A stretch of 64,000 bases of DNA, taken from NCBI RefSeq assembly GCF_004138205.1, contig NZ_RXNQ01000001.1:62001-126000 (forward strand), given 5' to 3'. The stretch comes from Pedobacter sp. SYP-B3415. Lineage in GTDB: Bacteria > Bacteroidota > Bacteroidia > Sphingobacteriales > Sphingobacteriaceae. This document shows, piece after piece, positions 61,083-64,000 of the stretch (within the stretch, counting starts at the first letter, position 1; each line of letters opens with the position of its first letter). The translations under genes were made by a program, and so were the position numbers. The notes beneath the pieces are model-generated. The model ran no database searches and was not told the DNA's origin. It saw nothing but the letters and a program-made list of their open reading frames with translations.

Positions 61083-63552
61083 TTTTTCCGGCAGATAAGA
61101 AGTTAAAGAAAAGTCGTGCTGCGCCGGGGTTTCCCGCCGGCAGCTGCCTGAAAAAGGCCAGAGAAGTATAGATATAGTGGCCCTTTCCAAAAGGCGCATA
61201 CAATACAGAGCCCAGAGCAGGCGATTCACCCGTATCATTCATGGACAGAAGCGGCTTGTAACGCTGATCCCAGGAACCAGCAAAATATGCGCCCCGCTCC
61301 TGCACCCAGCCAAGAAAATCGGTCTGGGTAATTTTGTTCGGATAGTTCATGAGCCTGTGAGAAGGGTCTGTAAACGTGACGGTGCTGTTCTCTTCGGTAA
61401 CCCGCGTATTGCTGATCGACAGCGGGTACGGGCCCGGCTGCCTGACAGACAGGTCCTGAAGCGTGTTGTACTGCATTACCAGTGTTCCGCCGTTTTTAAC
61501 GTAATTCAACAGCTGCGGCATCCAGGCAACCATGCGCCTTTCCGCATTCAGTGCGCGTACACCGGTAACGATGGCATCAAACGCGGCAAGTCTGTCCGGA
61601 TTTCCAATATCACTTTCTTTGAGTACAGTCACCTCTATTCCCGCCACACGCATAAAATCGGCCGTAAGATCACCCGCTCCTTCTACGTAACCAACCTTTT
61701 TTACCGCTACTTTCAGATCTGCTTTGACAAGCCTTGCAGACGCCGGCGTGAAATACTGCAGAACCGGAAGATGGCTGTAATTGATCAGTTGCTGCGTTCG
61801 TTCAAAATGCTGACCAAAATTGTCATCAATTGAGGCGTACATGACCAGTCCCTGTTCTTTCGCAGGCGGAAGATTGCCGGCGCGAACCGGGATTGTTATA
61901 AGTGTGTCCTTGCCTGCGCTAAGTCTGAGACCTTCTACCGAAGCGATCGTTTTCCCTTCGCAGGTGAGGCGCAGCGATCCGTTATCCATGCTGCGACGGG
62001 CGGCGATCCTGACACCGGCTTGAAATGCCGTGTTACCGGTTTGTATATACAGCGGCTGCGCAAACTTCAGATCAAAGGCCGGTACGATCCGAAGGGCTTC
62101 GACCACATCTCCCCGAACAGGATCAAGCTTTTTGAATGACAGAGGCACATCAAGCTGAAGCTGTTCACCGGCAATCAAAACGGTCAGCCGAACCGCCGGC
62201 GCATCTTCATTTACCGCTTTGCCGATAAGTGCTTCGTCATCAACACTGAACTGTGAAGCTGTTTTTGGCGGAGTTTTGAGCCAGAATGGCGTTGTTGGCT
62301 GCAGTGATTCGGGCAGTGCTAATTCTTTCGGAATGGTGAACAGCGAATCCGCCGGCAGGCGAAGAGGCTGACTGCCCGGATTCTCACCCGGCCATCTAAC
62401 GCTTTTCAGTTGCACGGGAATCCCCGCACGTTGTACAATATTAAGTTTGAACGAAAGCTTTTCGCCGGCAACTGCCTCGGGCCGGTCGGTAACAGCCTCA
62501 GCCATCAGACCGGCGCAGTGCAGAATGATCCCGTCAAGCGATCTGGACTTATCTGAAACATCAAGGTTTTGCCTGACCCCAGCCAGCTTTTTCCGTAATG
62601 CAATAAGCGATGGCAGGCTGGCTTCGGGCCGGGTGAAATCAAATTTTTGAATGATCTGGTCAATGGCTGTCCCGATCAACTGCTGACCGGCACGCTCCCA
62701 ACCCTGCTGAATACCGTCAAACAAGCCCGACGTAGTTGGCTTTCCCGCAACATGGACAAAGTACTCAGTTCGTCTGCCCGCTACCGATTGCGTACCGGCA
62801 CCCTGGCTTTTATGCAGGCTTCTGCTTAAACCTGCCAGCTCGCCATAACCCAGTCCCAGCAGCGGATCATACTGTCCTGCCGTTATTTTCAACTGCCGCT
62901 CATCTGTAGTGTTGGTATTACCGAATCTGAACGTATTCCAAAGTAGTCTGGTGGATTGCCATACCTGCAGGGTTTTGAGTTGTTCGGGGAATTTTGTTTT
63001 GTCGCCGGCTGCCCGAAAAGCGTCTTCAGCTACCATAGCCGAAGCTGTATGCTGCCCGTGTCCGGCAGCTGAGGTTGGCGGGAACCGGCAGATAATCACA
63101 TCCGGTCTGAACTGCCTGATCACCCTGACTACATCGGCGGTAACGGCGTTACGGTCCCATTGTTTGAACGTATCTTCAGGATTTTTCGAAAAACCAAAGT
63201 CTATGACCCTTGTAAAAAACTGGCCCGCGCCATCAAGTTTTCTTGCTTCCAGCAATTCGTACGTCCGGATCAATCCGAGTGCAGCTCCCTGCTCGCTGCC
63301 GAGAAGATTTTGACCGCCATCGCCACGGGTTAAAGAAAGATATGCGGTATTGGCATGCGCCTCATTGACCAGCCACGACAACAAGCCTGTGTTTTCGTCG
63401 TCAGGGTGCGCGGCCAGGTAAAGTACCCTGGTCATTTTGTTAAGCTGCCTGAGTTCTTTGTAAATGGCCGAAGCAGTCATTGGCCTTACCTGCTGGGCTT
63501 CGGCGCGTATGGCAGCAAGGAGCAGGAAGATAAAACAGAAGTTTCTAGTCAT
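61072..63552 (-). CDS. PIG-L family deacetylase, large exported form
   Basis: An 826-residue protein with a signal peptide (MTRNFCFIFLLLAAIRAEAQ). The N-terminal LmbE/PIG-L domain (about 40-300) has the zinc motif AAHPDDE (His49, Asp51-52, Glu53) and a second histidine in AAGHGQHTASAM. Members remove acetyl groups from N-acetylglucosamine compounds. A long beta-rich middle region follows. The C-terminal part (about 620-810) contains DAIVTGVRALN and YVKNGGTLVMQYNT, resembling a glutamine-amidotransferase-like fold. The substrate is unknown. It precedes a micropeptide and an SSS symporter in one operon. Confidence 0.88.
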   Translation of the reverse strand: MTRNFCFIFLLLAAIRAEAQQVRPMTASAIYKELRQLNKMTRVLYLAAHPDDENTGLLSWLVNEAHANTAYLSLTRGDGGQNLLGSEQGAALGLIRTYELLEARKLDGAGQFFTRVIDFGFSKNPEDTFKQWDRNAVTADVVRVIRQFRPDVIICRFPPTSAAGHGQHTASAMVAEDAFRAAGDKTKFPEQLKTLQVWQSTRLLWNTFRFGNTNTTDERQLKITAGQYDPLLGLGYGELAGLSRSLHKSQGAGTQSVAGRRTEYFVHVAGKPTTSGLFDGIQQGWERAGQQLIGTAIDQIIQKFDFTRPEASLPSLIALRKKLAGVRQNLDVSDKSRSLDGIILHCAGLMAEAVTDRPEAVAGEKLSFKLNIVQRAGIPVQLKSVRWPGENPGSQPLRLPADSLFTIPKELALPESLQPTTPFWLKTPPKTASQFSVDDEALIGKAVNEDAPAVRLTVLIAGEQLQLDVPLSFKKLDPVRGDVVEALRIVPAFDLKFAQPLYIQTGNTAFQAGVRIAARRSMDNGSLRLTCEGKTIASVEGLRLSAGKDTLITIPVRAGNLPPAKEQGLVMYASIDDNFGQHFERTQQLINYSHLPVLQYFTPASARLVKADLKVAVKKVGYVEGAGDLTADFMRVAGIEVTVLKESDIGNPDRLAAFDAIVTGVRALNAERRMVAWMPQLLNYVKNGGTLVMQYNTLQDLSVRQPGPYPLSISNTRVTEENSTVTFTDPSHRLMNYPNKITQTDFLGWVQERGAYFAGSWDQRYKPLLSMNDTGESPALGSVLYAPFGKGHYIYTSLAFFRQLPAGNPGAARLFFNFLSAGKNER

Positions 63553-63690
63553 AAACTATGGGGTATACCCTAATTTTTAAAAGTAGGCAATTTACCCCGA
63601 CCGGCAGACTTTTAAGAAAATTGTTACGTAAAAACCCGGCTGGCGCGGCGCAGATCATATAAATAATATCACCATGAAGCCGTAGTTACG

Positions 63691-63698
63691 TATCTTTG
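63691..63698 (+). promoter_or_regulatory. -7 promoter box of the last, partial gene
   Basis: TATCTTTG (TAnnTTTG), 10 nt before the ATG at 63709. Confidence 0.5.
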
Positions 63699-63708
63699 CG
63701 AGATCAGA

Positions 63709-64000
63709 ATGAAGCTCAGATTTTTTTGTGTGACCGTGATATTGTTGCTGACAGCCAAAGCAAGCGTTTGCAGTGCTTTGCAGGGTAGGCGGCATGCCGA
63801 AAAAAGCATCGAAGCTTACCAGGAAGAAATCGGGTTTTACCGTTATTATAAACCTGATTCTGCCGAACTTCTGGCCAGGCAGGCTTACGCGCGGTTTGAA
63901 AAACGCGGAAATCTCGGCGGCATGGCGGCTATGCTCCGGGAACTCGGTATGATTGACGATAACCTGGGCATGTCTGATGATGCGCGCCAGAAATACGGTC
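63709..64000 (+). CDS. Exported helical protein, 3' end outside the window
   Basis: Read by hand from the ATG at 63709; the frame is open to the end of the window (97 codons). The start MKLRFFCVTVILLLTAKASV is a signal peptide. The mature part is helical (SIEAYQEEIGFYRYYKPDSA, then LLARQAYARFEKRGNLGGMA), as in TPR-type proteins. Such an N-terminus is typical of TPR sensor kinases or regulators in Bacteroidota, but this cannot be decided here. Confidence 0.6.
   Translation, partial: MKLRFFCVTVILLLTAKASVCSALQGRRHAEKSIEAYQEEIGFYRYYKPDSAELLARQAYARFEKRGNLGGMAAMLRELGMIDDNLGMSDDARQKYG

Noticed and set aside
1..64000. tRNA and rRNA genes
   Set aside because: I looked for T-loop (GGTTCGA-type) and 3' CCA contexts and for conserved rRNA strings and saw none; a dedicated search would be decisive.

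Overview
The window reads as a chromosomal segment of a Bacteroidota bacterium, most likely from the Sphingobacteriaceae neighbourhood (Pedobacter/Mucilaginibacter-like). The reasons are: many TAnnTTTG -7 promoter boxes just upstream of start codons, a TonB-dependent receptor with an N-terminal carboxypeptidase-like domain, LytTR/LytS two-component pairs including one fused to a periplasmic propeller, the Bacteroidota-type fused GlmU-like protein, a type VI Hcp/TssD of the Bacteroidota (T6SSiii) type, and menaquinone synthesis through the futalosine enzyme MqnC. The species is inference; no rRNA or tRNA gene was found.

Layout. 1-5 kb: the 3' part of a PQQ-like propeller gene and two overlapping DUF3857/transglutaminase-like secreted proteins. 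5-9 kb: a pair of M16 peptidases and, divergently, mqnC. 9-14.5 kb: two ferritin-like proteins and a LytTR regulator with a propeller histidine kinase. 14.5-16.8 kb: a possible small RNA, scpB, a very acidic small protein and a GNAT-like gene. 16.8-21.8 kb (minus strand): XRE regulator, mpl, prmA, tpiA, GlmU-like and rpmE2. 21.9-24.3 kb: a Na+/H+ antiporter, a tandem hairpin repeat array and methylmalonyl-CoA epimerase. 24.4-30.6 kb: iscS-iscU-iscA, an acyl-CoA ligase and lysS. 30.7-33 kb: a TPR membrane protein, a thioredoxin-like protein, ung and an Lrp regulator. 33.1-38 kb: a DtxR-family regulator, an Nramp-UspA metal transporter and a convergent TonB-dependent receptor. These share a palindrome that looks like a metal-regulator operator. 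38.1-40.4 kb: smpB, about 1.1 kb of repeat-rich non-coding DNA, and pcm. 40.5-47.4 kb: an outer-membrane protein, priA, DUF423, a DUF3352-like protein, tsaB, yidD, rnpA and rpmH (rpmH is too short for many gene callers). 47.4-52.8 kb: DUF1772, AraC, a LytSR pair with LiaF-like and DUF4288 proteins, and ChaN. 52.9-56.6 kb: glgC-glgA and cobA. 56.9-59.2 kb: two Hcp genes followed by a lipoprotein and an L,D-transpeptidase-like protein. 59.3-64 kb: a sodium:solute symporter with a coupled 32-residue membrane peptide, a PIG-L protein, and the start of one more gene.

Most of the window is housekeeping. The strongest candidates for something new are: (1) the orphan Hcp pair next to a lipoprotein and an L,D-transpeptidase-like protein without a signal peptide, which could be a type VI effector/immunity set; (2) the shared TTTAG-N6-CTAAA palindrome linking the DtxR-mntH operon to the TonB receptor; (3) the A-B-C-D hairpin array after the antiporter, whose parts are inverted copies of each other like a REPIN; (4) five genes whose -7 box lies exactly 4 nt before the ATG, which predicts leaderless mRNAs; and (5) terminators whose U-tract forms the -7 box of the next gene.
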